DNA of 10,048 bases, from NCBI GenBank assembly GCA_021159225.1, contig JAGGSE010000108.1:1-10048 (forward strand), read 5' to 3'. Positions 1 through 7,500 of this stretch are shown here, in pieces (within the stretch, counting starts at the first letter, position 1; every line of letters begins with the position of its first letter). Made by a program: the position numbers and the translations under genes. The DNA is from a bacterium. Lineage in GTDB: Bacteria; Patescibacteriota; Minisyncoccia; Minisyncoccales; JAGGSE01. The notes under the pieces are model-generated. The model had not been told where the DNA came from, searched no databases, and saw nothing but the letters and a program-made list of their open reading frames with translations.

Positions 1-44
1 GCGGGATAAACAAATTCAAATTTTCAAATGCTCAAAATTAAATG

Positions 45-160
45 CAAAATGCAAATCTCAAAAATCAAAATGAAAGACTAAAATGCAAAAAGAATTCTCT
101 TTGATTTTTTCTTTTTCATTTTGCATTTTGATTTTTGATTTTTGATTTGGTTTGGTTTTG
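45..160. repeat. AT-rich palindromic intergenic element, left copy
   Basis: This copy aligns without gaps to 9933-10048 with 6 mismatches in 116 bp, in the same orientation. It is internally palindromic. Positions 59-72 (CAAAAATCAAAATG) are the exact reverse complement of 124-137. Inside that, 80-92 pairs with 111-122 with one bulged C, around a centre containing AGAATTCT. It contains no coding signal. Elements built from ATTTTGATTTTTG-type words are common between genes in many Patescibacteria genomes (general knowledge). Whether it is mobilised, like a MITE or REP element, cannot be seen here. Confidence 0.85.
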
Positions 161-164
161 AATT

Positions 165-225
165 TTGCCCTATACCACTTTACAGGGTATAGGGCAACCC
201 TGAACCCTACGTGGTTCAGGGTTGC
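165..225. repeat. Two overlapping perfect hairpins
   Basis: Hairpin 1 has a perfect 12-bp stem (165-176 with 186-197, arm TTGCCCTATACC) and a 9-nt loop. Hairpin 2 has a perfect 13-bp stem (194-206 with 213-225, arm GCAACCCTGAACC) and a 6-nt loop. They share GCAA at 194-197, so the two full stems cannot form on the same strand together. No T-tract follows either one, so they do not look like intrinsic terminators. They resemble REP-like or mobile-element-end structures, but their function is unknown. Confidence 0.8.
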
Positions 226-241
226 TCATTGTTTCGAAATT

Positions 242-262
242 CGGATTTCGGATTTCGGATTT
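242..262. repeat. Three tandem CGGATTT heptamers
   Basis: CGGATTT occurs three times in perfect tandem and is preceded by the related CGAAATT at 235-241. The block lies between the hairpins and the mscS-type promoter. An upstream in-frame GTG would read this repeat as protein, which argues that such a long N-terminus is artificial. Confidence 0.75.
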
Positions 263-273
263 TTTCATTTAAT

Positions 274-302
274 TTGCATCATCTTGCCCTGCCGGCTATA
301 AT
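274..302 (+). promoter_or_regulatory. Sigma70-type promoter of the MscS-family gene
   Basis: A -35 box TTGCAT (274-279) and a perfect -10 box TATAAT (297-302) are separated by exactly 17 bp. The usual 6-bp gap after the -10 box puts the transcription start near 309, one base before the ATG at 310. The transcript would therefore be essentially leaderless. Confidence 0.75.
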
Positions 303-309
303 AATGATA

Positions 310-1149
310 ATGGAATTTTGGCAGGTTATCAATCTAGAACAGGTAGGAAAAATTTTGGGGATAATTCTTATCTTCCTTGTTTTGTACATTGCCCTCTCTC
401 GGGTTTTGCAATTTCTGAAAAGAGAATTTCTCAAAAAGGCAAAGACAAAAAAGGAAAGATCAAATGTAGAAATACTCTTTAGAACAAGCCAATATCTATT
501 AATTTTTTTCCTTTTGGTTTTTGGCTTTCTCGCCTATGGTGGGTCGCTGACAGGAATTGGAGTAGTTGCGGGGCTTATATCCGCTGCCCTCGGCTGGGCA
601 CTGCAAAGGCCTATTACTGGAACAGCCGCCTGGCTGATGCTGATAATAAAAAGACCGTTTGAAATCGGAGACAGGGTAATTATTGGAGACATAAAGGGGG
701 ATGTCTGCGATATCACCCTTACCCATCTTCATATCAAGGAAATAGGAGGAACAATCGCCTCTGAAGAACCCTCAGGCAGGGTTGTCCTTATTCCCAATGC
801 CAGATTGTTTGAAGAGAATATCATTAACTACACCTATACCAACGAGTTGATATTGGACCAGGTAAAATTTATAGTCACCCACGAAAGTAATCTAAACAAG
901 GTTAAGGAAATCGCTATTTCTTCAACCAAAAAGGTTCTTTCAAGATATATGAACAAGCCCGAAGAACCGTATATCAGGGTCTATTTTCAATCCAATGGAA
1001 TGGACATTCATACAAGATATGTCTGTCCAGCAGAAAAGCGGGAAGAAATAGCCAGTGAGATAACCCAAGAAATCTTTGCCAAGATATCCTCTTCTAAAGA
1101 AGTGAACTTTGCCTACCAACACCAAGACGTCCTCCTTCGGAAAAAATAA
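310..1149 (+). CDS. MscS-family mechanosensitive ion channel
   Basis: This is a membrane channel that opens under tension and releases solutes during osmotic downshock. From the ATG at 310 the protein is 279 aa, close to E. coli MscS. Hydrophobic segments lie at about residues 14-36, 58-76 and 80-113. The third is the Gly/Ala-rich pore helix (GVVAGLISAALGWALQRP). The family signature follows: KRPFEIGDRV at about 114-123, IKGDVCDI in the beta domain, and IPNARLFEENIINY at about 161-174. The C-terminal alpha/beta cytoplasmic domain is complete. The in-frame GTG at 211 is rejected because it lies in a hairpin loop and its extra residues come from tandem repeat DNA. The ATG at 304 is possible, but the promoter places the transcription start near 309, favouring 310. 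No Shine-Dalgarno motif is visible. The gene stands alone and converges on the aminopeptidase gene. Confidence 0.92.
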   Translation: MEFWQVINLEQVGKILGIILIFLVLYIALSRVLQFLKREFLKKAKTKKERSNVEILFRTSQYLLIFFLLVFGFLAYGGSLTGIGVVAGLISAALGWALQRPITGTAAWLMLIIKRPFEIGDRVIIGDIKGDVCDITLTHLHIKEIGGTIASEEPSGRVVLIPNARLFEENIINYTYTNELILDQVKFIVTHESNLNKVKEIAISSTKKVLSRYMNKPEEPYIRVYFQSNGMDIHTRYVCPAEKREEIASEITQEIFAKISSSKEVNFAYQHQDVLLRKK

Positions 1150-1256
1150 TCTCTTCACCCCTTGACGCGCCTTTGACTTTACTGGCGGGCTGACCTATTG
1201 AGTTGACTTTTTCTACAGGTGTCGTAAAATTCAACTAATGGCACTTGGCTTTATTG

Positions 1257-2759
1257 TCAGAACTGACCTATCCTCTTTTTTACCTCAGGAAATTTTTCAG
1301 CCAGTTTTATAAGATATCTGGTTCCTGTGCCGGTGGCTCCCTTTGCCAATCCCTGGCCCTCAATAGAGGTCATTGTTGGAGCAATGTCCAAATGAACCCA
1401 GGGGCAATTGTCAATAAACTCCTTCAGAAACAGAGCGGCAGTAATTGCTCCGCCGTATTTTGTTTTGCCAACATTGGCAATGTCCCCAAATGTTCCCTTT
1501 ATCTCCTCCTCATATTCCTCCCAGAGGGGCAAGGGCCAGACATAGTCGCCAGAGGACTCTCCGAGTTGACGAAAAAAGTTCTCCATTGTTGGAAGATTGG
1601 TAAACAGGGCTATGGCTCTCTGGCCCAAGGCGGAAATTGCCGCACCTGTGAGGGTGGCAACATCAGCAATCATAGTCGGCTTAAACCTTCTTACACCAAA
1701 AGAAAGGGCGTCAGACAATATAATTCTTCCTTCAGCATCGGTATTTAGCACCTCAATGGTTTTGCCGCTGTAGGTTTTTAAGATATCGCCCGGCCTGTAT
1801 GACTGGCCTGATGGCATATTCTCAGCCGCTGGAATTAAGCCCACAATGTTCAAGGGATAGGTCAGTTTGGCAATTGCCAGAACTGCTCCCAATACCGCCG
1901 CTGCCCCGGACATATCCATATGCATCTCCTGCATATACTCCGAGGGCTTGATATCCAATCCCCCGGAATCAAAGGTAATACCCTTGCCCACGAAAACCAA
2001 ATCAATTTCCTTGGCTCTTCTCTTGGCTAAATATTTCAAAACAATTAATCTCGGCTTCTGATTACTTCCCTTGGAAACACCCAAAATACCTCCCATTTTC
2101 AATTTTCTTAATTTCTTTTCATCAAAAACCTCAATATCCAGTTTTCTTGCCCGGCTAACTTCTTTTCTCGCCACTTCTGCCAATTTCTCCGGGGTCATTT
2201 CTCCTCCCGGGGCGTTTGACAAGTCGCGGACCATATTTACTGCCTTGCCAATAATTTTCCCTTTCTCCAAATCTTTCTGATAATTTTTGGCGCCAGCCCA
2301 AGAGACATCAATTGAAATAAGTTGTTGGGAACGCCCCTTGTCAGAACTTTTGTATCTGTCAAATTCATATTCTGCCAAAAGAAAGCCCTCTGCCAACTGA
2401 GAGGATAAATTATGAACATCGCTGTCCTTTGGGAAAATGCCCTCAAGAATAAAAAGTGCCTTTTTAACCCCCTGCCCTTTAAGTTCTCTTGTTGTCTTTC
2501 TCAAAAACAAAAGGAATCTTCTCTGGCTCCATTTTTCCTTTTCGCCAATATTAACAAAAAGAAACCTTCCCTTGCCGGAAAGAGCCAACCGGCTTTCTCC
2601 CTCTTTTAATAAGGCAATCTCTTCCAAAAAATCCTTCACCCTCTCTTTTATCTGGCCAAAGGGTTTTAAGTCCGGTTTCTTTTTGGAAAAGAAGGGAAGA
2701 ACAATCACCCTATCTTTTTCCAATTTTATCTCTGATGGCTCTTTCAGTTTTATTTCCAT
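1257..2759 (-). CDS. pepA: Leucyl aminopeptidase (peptidase family M17)
   Basis: This is a cytoplasmic dinuclear-metal exopeptidase that removes N-terminal amino acids from peptides. At 500 aa it is the normal length for M17 enzymes. The variable N-terminal domain covers about residues 1-160 and the catalytic domain about 165-490. All expected active-site residues are present by motif. GKGITFDSGG gives metal ligands K259 and D264, and catalytic K271 follows. D282 lies in MDMSGAAAV. NTDAEGR gives D341, E343 and catalytic R345. The ATG at 2759 lies one base downstream of the predicted transcription start, and the only purine patch (AGG at 2764-2762) is too close to act as a normal ribosome-binding site. 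In E. coli PepA also binds DNA and represses carAB. Its nearness to carAB here is suggestive, but nothing in the sequence demonstrates such a role. The gene is divergent from rpiB and stops with TGA. Confidence 0.95.
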   Translation of the reverse strand: MEIKLKEPSEIKLEKDRVIVLPFFSKKKPDLKPFGQIKERVKDFLEEIALLKEGESRLALSGKGRFLFVNIGEKEKWSQRRFLLFLRKTTRELKGQGVKKALFILEGIFPKDSDVHNLSSQLAEGFLLAEYEFDRYKSSDKGRSQQLISIDVSWAGAKNYQKDLEKGKIIGKAVNMVRDLSNAPGGEMTPEKLAEVARKEVSRARKLDIEVFDEKKLRKLKMGGILGVSKGSNQKPRLIVLKYLAKRRAKEIDLVFVGKGITFDSGGLDIKPSEYMQEMHMDMSGAAAVLGAVLAIAKLTYPLNIVGLIPAAENMPSGQSYRPGDILKTYSGKTIEVLNTDAEGRIILSDALSFGVRRFKPTMIADVATLTGAAISALGQRAIALFTNLPTMENFFRQLGESSGDYVWPLPLWEEYEEEIKGTFGDIANVGKTKYGGAITAALFLKEFIDNCPWVHLDIAPTMTSIEGQGLAKGATGTGTRYLIKLAEKFPEVKKRIGQF

Positions 2760-2766
2760 TACCTAA

Positions 2767-2795
2767 AAAATATCAGAATTTTTTGGAAAATTCAA
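2767..2795 (-). promoter_or_regulatory. Promoter of the M17 aminopeptidase gene
   Basis: On the minus strand, TTGAAT (2795-2790) is followed after 17 bp by TATTTT (2772-2767). A TG one base before the -10 box makes it an extended -10. The expected transcription start is near 2760, next to the ATG at 2759, predicting a leaderless mRNA. Confidence 0.6.
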
Positions 2796-2825
2796 ATTAA
2801 GGCCTGCCTAAGCCGGCAATAGCAA

Positions 2826-2845
2826 GTGCAAGGTCTAACTTGCAC
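2826..2845. repeat. Intergenic hairpin
   Basis: GTGCAAG (2826-2832) and CTTGCAC (2839-2845) form a perfect 7-bp stem with a 6-nt loop. It sits in the divergent region between the aminopeptidase gene and rpiB, upstream of both predicted promoters. No T-tract follows, so it is not an intrinsic terminator. It could be an operator-like site or a dispersed repeat. Confidence 0.5.
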
Positions 2846-2856
2846 CAAACAATAAA

Positions 2857-2910
2857 ATAGAAATTCATTATTAATAGAAATTCGTTGAAATTGATAGAAA
2901 CTAATGGAAG
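2857..2910. repeat. Degenerate tandem repeat of AATAGAAATTC-type units
   Basis: Three imperfect units of about 17-20 bp follow each other: AATAGAAATTCATT, AATAGAAATTCGTT and GATAGAAACTAAT. The block is non-coding and occupies the middle of the 243-bp divergent intergenic region. It looks like another dispersed low-complexity intergenic element. No function is apparent. Confidence 0.5.
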
Positions 2911-2988
2911 ACGAAGGTAATTTTGAATTAATCTGGTTTTGAGTTTTGTTTGTCATTTGTAGGCGGTCTTCCTATTTGCAAAAAATTG

Positions 2989-2997
2989 TGTTAGTAT
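2989..2997 (+). promoter_or_regulatory. Candidate extended -10 promoter of rpiB
   Basis: TG-T-TAGTAT (2989-2997) matches an extended -10 element, and no convincing -35 box lies 16-18 bp upstream. The implied transcription start is near 3003-3004, on the rpiB ATG. There is no Shine-Dalgarno motif before the ATG. TATAAA at 2995-3000 is an alternative -10 but would start transcription inside the gene. Confidence 0.45.
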
Positions 2998-3002
2998 AAA
3001 GA

Positions 3003-3434
3003 ATGATTTATTTGGGGGCAGACCATCGGGGATTTCAATTAAAGGAAGAAATAAAAAAGTACCTAAAAAATCTAGGGCAGGCCTTTGAGGATTTGGGCAA
3101 CAAAAAATTTGACCCAGAGGATGACTATCCGGAGTTCGCCAAAAGGGTAGCAAAAGCGGTTTCTCGCTTTCCAAAAAACAAGGGAATTCTCATCTGCGGT
3201 TCTGGCATAGGAATGAGTATTGTTGCCAATAGATTTAAGAAGGTAAGGGCGGCTCTCTGTCTCAATGAAAGAATGGCAGAGTTGTCAAGAAAGCACAATA
3301 ATGCCAATATTCTCTGTTTAGCCGCTGACATTGTTGCTCTTGCAAAGGCAAAAAAAATCATTAAAATTTGGTTGGAGACCAAGTTCAGCAAAGAGAAAAA
3401 GCACCAAAGGAGAATCAGAAAAATAAATGGCTAA
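3003..3434 (+). CDS. rpiB: Ribose-5-phosphate isomerase B
   Basis: RpiB interconverts ribose 5-phosphate and ribulose 5-phosphate in the non-oxidative pentose phosphate pathway and so feeds PRPP and nucleotide synthesis. The 143-aa length is typical of the LacAB/RpiB family. Visible active-site residues are the N-terminal GADHRG (D7, H8), the catalytic cysteine C65 in CGSGIGMSI, H98-N99 in RKHNNANI, and H134/R137 in KHQRRI, which match the phosphate-binding HQRR of E. coli RpiB. S67 replaces the common Thr of the CGTG motif, a conservative change. LacA/LacB-type galactose-6-phosphate isomerases are related, but the single subunit and the CGSG loop favour RpiB. The gene precedes carAB on the same strand by 57 bp and may share readthrough transcription with it. 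Confidence 0.93.
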   Translation: MIYLGADHRGFQLKEEIKKYLKNLGQAFEDLGNKKFDPEDDYPEFAKRVAKAVSRFPKNKGILICGSGIGMSIVANRFKKVRAALCLNERMAELSRKHNNANILCLAADIVALAKAKKIIKIWLETKFSKEKKHQRRIRKING

Positions 3435-3474
3435 AAAAACCGATAAAGATAATAACGAAAAAGGCGAACCCTAG
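3427..3474 (+). CDS. Possible 15-codon leader peptide before carA
   Basis: An ATG overlapping the rpiB stop opens a frame encoding MAKKTDKDNNEKGEP, ending with TAG at 3472-3474. The stop falls exactly in the loop of the terminator hairpin that precedes carA. This resembles the geometry of leader peptides in pyrimidine attenuators such as E. coli pyrBI. The peptide is short, hydrophilic, has no Shine-Dalgarno motif and is not enriched for arginine, so it may be a chance frame. No homology is claimed. Confidence 0.2.
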   Translation: MAKKTDKDNNEKGEP

Positions 3475-3489
3475 CGGGGTTCTTTTTTT
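3466..3489 (+). terminator. Intrinsic terminator or attenuator between rpiB and carA
   Basis: GAACCC (3466-3471) pairs perfectly with GGGTTC (3477-3482) around a 5-nt loop and is followed by seven Ts (3483-3489). The U-tract ends two bases before the carA ATG at 3492. It could simply end rpiB transcription. But no convincing separate carA promoter is visible, so carAB may depend on readthrough, which makes an attenuator plausible. Confidence 0.7.
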
Positions 3490-3491
3490 AT

Positions 3492-4580
3492 ATGAAGGCA
3501 GTATTGTTGTTAGAAGACGGAACAGTAATTAAGGGAAGGGGCTGGGGAGCGGAAAAAAAGGTCAAGGGGGAACTTGTCTTTACCACCGGAATGACTGGCT
3601 ATGTTGAATCCCTAACTGACCCATCCTACTGCGGCCAAATTTTAATGTTTACCTATCCCCTGATTGGAAACTACGGAGTAAATGAAGAGGATTACGAATC
3701 AGACGGAATCAAGGCAGAAGGAGTGGTGGTAAAAGAATTCTGCGACAAGCCAAGCAATTGGCGGAGCAGAATGGACATTGATACCTTTTTGAAAAGGTTT
3801 GGCATACCCGGCATCTCTGGGGTAGACACCCGAGCACTGACAAAAAAAATAAGAAAAAAAGGGACAATGAAGGCGATTCTCCAGACGTCTAAAAGAGGAA
3901 TTGATTTGGCAAAACTAAAAAGAGAGATAAAAAAACAAAAAGATATTTCCCAGTTAGACCTTGTTGAAAGGGTAGGGACAAAAAAAATCAGGAAAATAGG
4001 AAAAAATGGACAACTAAAAATGGTTTTAATCGACTGCGGGGTAAAAAAAAGTATTGTCAGGAACCTAATTTCCAGAAAAATAGATGTCGTCTTGGTCCCT
4101 TACAAAACCCGGGCTGAAAAAATCCTCTCCCTCAAGCCCGATGGTGTATTGGTTTCCAATGGTCCTGGAAACCCAAGCCAACTAAAAGAAACAATCGCCC
4201 AGGTAAGGGATCTAGTTGGCAAACTTCCCCTTTTCGGCATCTGCCTTGGCCATCAGATTATCGCTCTTGCCTTGGGAGGAAGAACATTTAAGTTAAAATT
4301 CGGCCACCGGGGGATAAACCAGCCAGTAAAAGACCTAAAAACAAAGAGGGTTTTTATATCAGTCCAAAACCACGGTTATGCCGTTTTAGAAAGTAGCATA
4401 AAAAAAACAGGGCTAAAAATTACCCAAATCAACCTTAATGACAAAACAATTGAAGGTCTTGAAAGCAAAAAACTAAAAATCAAAACTGTCCAATACCATC
4501 CCGAAGGTCATCCCGGTCCCCATGATACCAATTTCTTTTTTGATAGAATACTAATTTATGCCCAAGAGAACCGACATTAA
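3492..4580 (+). CDS. carA: Carbamoyl phosphate synthase small (glutaminase) subunit
   Basis: CarA hydrolyses glutamine and passes ammonia through a tunnel to CarB for carbamoyl phosphate synthesis. The 362 aa comprise a CarA-specific N-terminal domain (about 1-145, with ELVFTTGMTGYVESLTDPSY) and a class I glutamine amidotransferase domain (about 175-355). The catalytic nucleophile is C251 in GICLGHQ, with H336 and E338 in QYHPE completing the triad. Supporting motifs are SNGPGNP and QNHGYAV. The tail reads HPEGHPGPHD where E. coli has HPEASPGPHD. The ATG is preceded by a T-tract rather than a ribosome-binding site, but starting here gives the family's usual N-terminus (AVLLLEDGTVIKG). The 3' end overlaps carB by 23 bp, consistent with translational coupling. 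Confidence 0.96.
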   Translation: MKAVLLLEDGTVIKGRGWGAEKKVKGELVFTTGMTGYVESLTDPSYCGQILMFTYPLIGNYGVNEEDYESDGIKAEGVVVKEFCDKPSNWRSRMDIDTFLKRFGIPGISGVDTRALTKKIRKKGTMKAILQTSKRGIDLAKLKREIKKQKDISQLDLVERVGTKKIRKIGKNGQLKMVLIDCGVKKSIVRNLISRKIDVVLVPYKTRAEKILSLKPDGVLVSNGPGNPSQLKETIAQVRDLVGKLPLFGICLGHQIIALALGGRTFKLKFGHRGINQPVKDLKTKRVFISVQNHGYAVLESSIKKTGLKITQINLNDKTIEGLESKKLKIKTVQYHPEGHPGPHDTNFFFDRILIYAQENRH

Positions 4581-7500
4581 GAAAATAATGATTATCGGCT
4601 CCGGACCAATTGTTATTGGTCAGGCCTGCGAGTTTGATTATTCCGGCTCCCAGGCCTGCAAGGCATTGAGGGAAGAGAACTATAAAACGATTCTGGTTAA
4701 CTCAAACCCGGCTACTATTCAAACCGACCCAGAAATTGCTGACCGGGTCTACATTGAACCCCTTACCTCAGATATCTTGGAAAAAATTATTAAAAGGGAA
4801 AGGCCTGATGCCCTTTTGACTACAATGGGAGGACAGACAGGATTGAATTTAGCCATTGAACTGACTGAAAAAGGAATCTTGAAAAAATATGGGGTAGAAT
4901 TAATTGGAGCGAGATTTGAAACAATTAAAAAGGCGGAAGACAGGATTCTCTTTAAGAAAGCGATGGAAAAAATCGGGTTAAAAACACCTCCAAGCAAGGA
5001 GGTCTATTCTGTAAAAGAGGCAAAAAAAGTGGCTTCTTATCTGGGATACCCCCTGGTAATAAGACCTGCTTTTACCCTGGGAGGGACAGGAGGAGGAGTG
5101 GCTAAAAACCAAAAAGAACTGGAAGAAAAGGTGGCAAAAGGAATAAAAAACAGCCCTATTGGACAGGTCCTTGTTGAGGCCTCGGTCCAGGGATGGAAAG
5201 AATACGAACTGGAGGTAATGAGGGACCTTAAGGACAATGTAGTTGTCATCTGCTCAATTGAAAACTTTGACCCAATGGGGATCCATACCGGAGACAGCAT
5301 CACTGTTGCCCCTGCCCAAACCCTAACTGACAAGGAGTATCAGGCAATGAGAGACAGCGCCATAAAAATTATTAGAGAGATCGGCGTGGAAACCGGCGGC
5401 TCAAACATCCAGTTTGCTGTTCATCCAAAAACAGGAGAGATGCTGACAATTGAAATGAATCCAAGGGTCAGCCGCTCCTCAGCCCTGGCTTCAAAGGCAA
5501 CAGGATTCCCCATTGCCAAGATCGCCACAAAATTAGCCATTGGGCTCACCCTGGATGAAATTCCAAACGACATTACCAAAAAAACCCCTGCCTCCTTTGA
5601 GCCAACAATTGACTATGTAGTGGTAAAGATTCCCAGATTCCCCTTTGAAAAGTTTCCCCAAAGCCAAAAACTGCTTAGCACCCAGATGAGGTCAGTGGGA
5701 GAGGTAATGGCAATAGGAAGAACCTTTGAAGAAGCATTCCAGAAAGCAATCAGGTCCTTGGAGATTAGAAGAAGTGGTTGGGAAAATGATGAAGAAGAAA
5801 AAAAATACAATCTAAAGCAGTTAAGAACTCTCTTGAAAATACCCCACTTCAAGAAGACCTTCTTAATCAAAAGGGCGCTTGAAAAGGGAATGAAGTTAAA
5901 AGAGATAGTTAATCTAACCAAGATTGACCCTTGGTTTTTGAAGAAGATGAAAAATATCTTGGACCTGGAAAGAAAAATTAAAAAATACAAAGGCAAAAAC
6001 ATCCCTAAAGAAATAATGCTTGAAGCGAAAAAAACAGGATTTTCAGATAAACAGATAGCGGGTCTGACCAGAAAGGGGGAAGGGGAAATAAGAAAAAGAA
6101 GGAAAAAACTAAACATTGTTCCTGCCTATAAGTCCGTTGATACCTGCGCGGCAGAATTTGAGGCAGAAACCCCCTATTTCTATTCTACCTACGAAGAAAT
6201 AGATGAGGTAAGGACAAGTAGAAAAAAGAAGGTGATGATTATCGGCTCAGGTCCCAACAGAATTGGCCAGGGGATTGAATTTGATTATTGCTGTGTCCAC
6301 GCGGTCAAGGCGGCTAAAGAAGAAGGGTATGAGACAATTATGGTCAACTGCAATCCCGAAACAGTCAGCACTGATTATGAAATCTCCGACCGCTTGTATT
6401 TTGAGCCCCTTACCCCGGAGGATATACTAAACATCGCAGAGAAAGAAAAGCCAAAGGGAGTTATTGTCCAGTTTGGGGGACAGACGCCGATTAACATCTG
6501 CTCTTTTTTAGAGAAAAATGGGGTCAGAATTTTAGGAACTAAAACCTGGGCAATCAATGTGGCTGAAGACCGAAGAGAATTCTACAAAATGGCAAAAGAC
6601 ATTGGGCTTTTGATACCAAAACACGGGATTGCCTCAAACGAGAAAGAAGCCCTGAAAATAGCCAGAAAAATAGGATACCCTGTTCTCATAAGGCCCAGTT
6701 ATGTTATTGGTGGAACAAAAATGGAAATTATTTATCAAGAAAAGAATCTCAAGGAAAAATTCCGGCGTGCCTCAAGCGTCTGGAAATCAAGCCCTGTCCT
6801 TATTGACAAATTTTTGGAAAACGCCAGAGAAAGCGAGATTGACGCTGTCTCTGATGGAAAAGAAATCTTGATAGGTGGAATAATGGAGCACATTGAAGAA
6901 GCAGGAGTCCATTCCGGAGACGCCGCCTGCGTTACCCCTCCCTACTCATTAACAAAAGAAGAGATTGAAAAAATGATCAGAGCAACCAAGATAATCGCCA
7001 AGGTCTTAAAAATAAGGGGCGTGTTTAATATCCAATTCGCTGTCCGGCAGGGCAATGTATATGTCTTAGAAATAAACCCCAGGGCATCAAGAACCCTGCC
7101 CTACCTAAGCAAGGCAACCGGGGTCTCTTTGGCAAAAATTGCCACCAAGATAATGCTTGGCAAAACCTTGGATCAAATGGGACTAAAGGGAGGAGTGCTA
7201 AAGGCAGATAAATGGGCAGTCAAAGAGGTGGTTTTACCCTTTGACAAACTTGAAAGCGATATCCTTCTTGGTCCAGAGATGAAATCTACCGGTGAGGTAA
7301 TGGGCATAGATAGGTCGTTTGAAAATGCCTTCTATAAGGCAGAACTGGCAGCCGGCAACCCCCTCCCGCTGAAAGGAAGTGTCTTAATTACTATAAAAAA
7401 AGAGGCCGACCCCAGCCCAATAGCCCGGGGATTCTATTCCTTGGGATTTAAGATATTGGCAACCGAGGGGACCGCAAAAAAAATCAAAAAAATCAGAATC

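Noticed and set aside
211..309. N-terminal extension of the channel gene from a GTG at 211
   Set aside because: The GTG sits in a hairpin loop, the added residues are encoded by CGGATTT tandem repeats, and a strong promoter overlaps the region.
1150..1256. Possible bidirectional terminator between the channel and aminopeptidase genes
   Set aside because: Only weak pairings exist (a 6-bp stem with a 25-nt loop, a 4-bp stem) and no stem plus T-tract is present. Repeated TTGAC words and a CTGACCTAT direct repeat (1190, 1263) have no clear partners.
1245..1748. Plus-strand open frame of 167 codons
   Set aside because: It lies opposite the aminopeptidase gene, whose catalytic motifs are intact; the translation has no recognisable domain.
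5613..6116. Minus-strand open frame of 167 codons inside carB
   Set aside because: It is a Phe/Leu/Ser-rich mirror of the lysine-rich CarB oligomerisation domain, an expected artefact of A-rich coding DNA.
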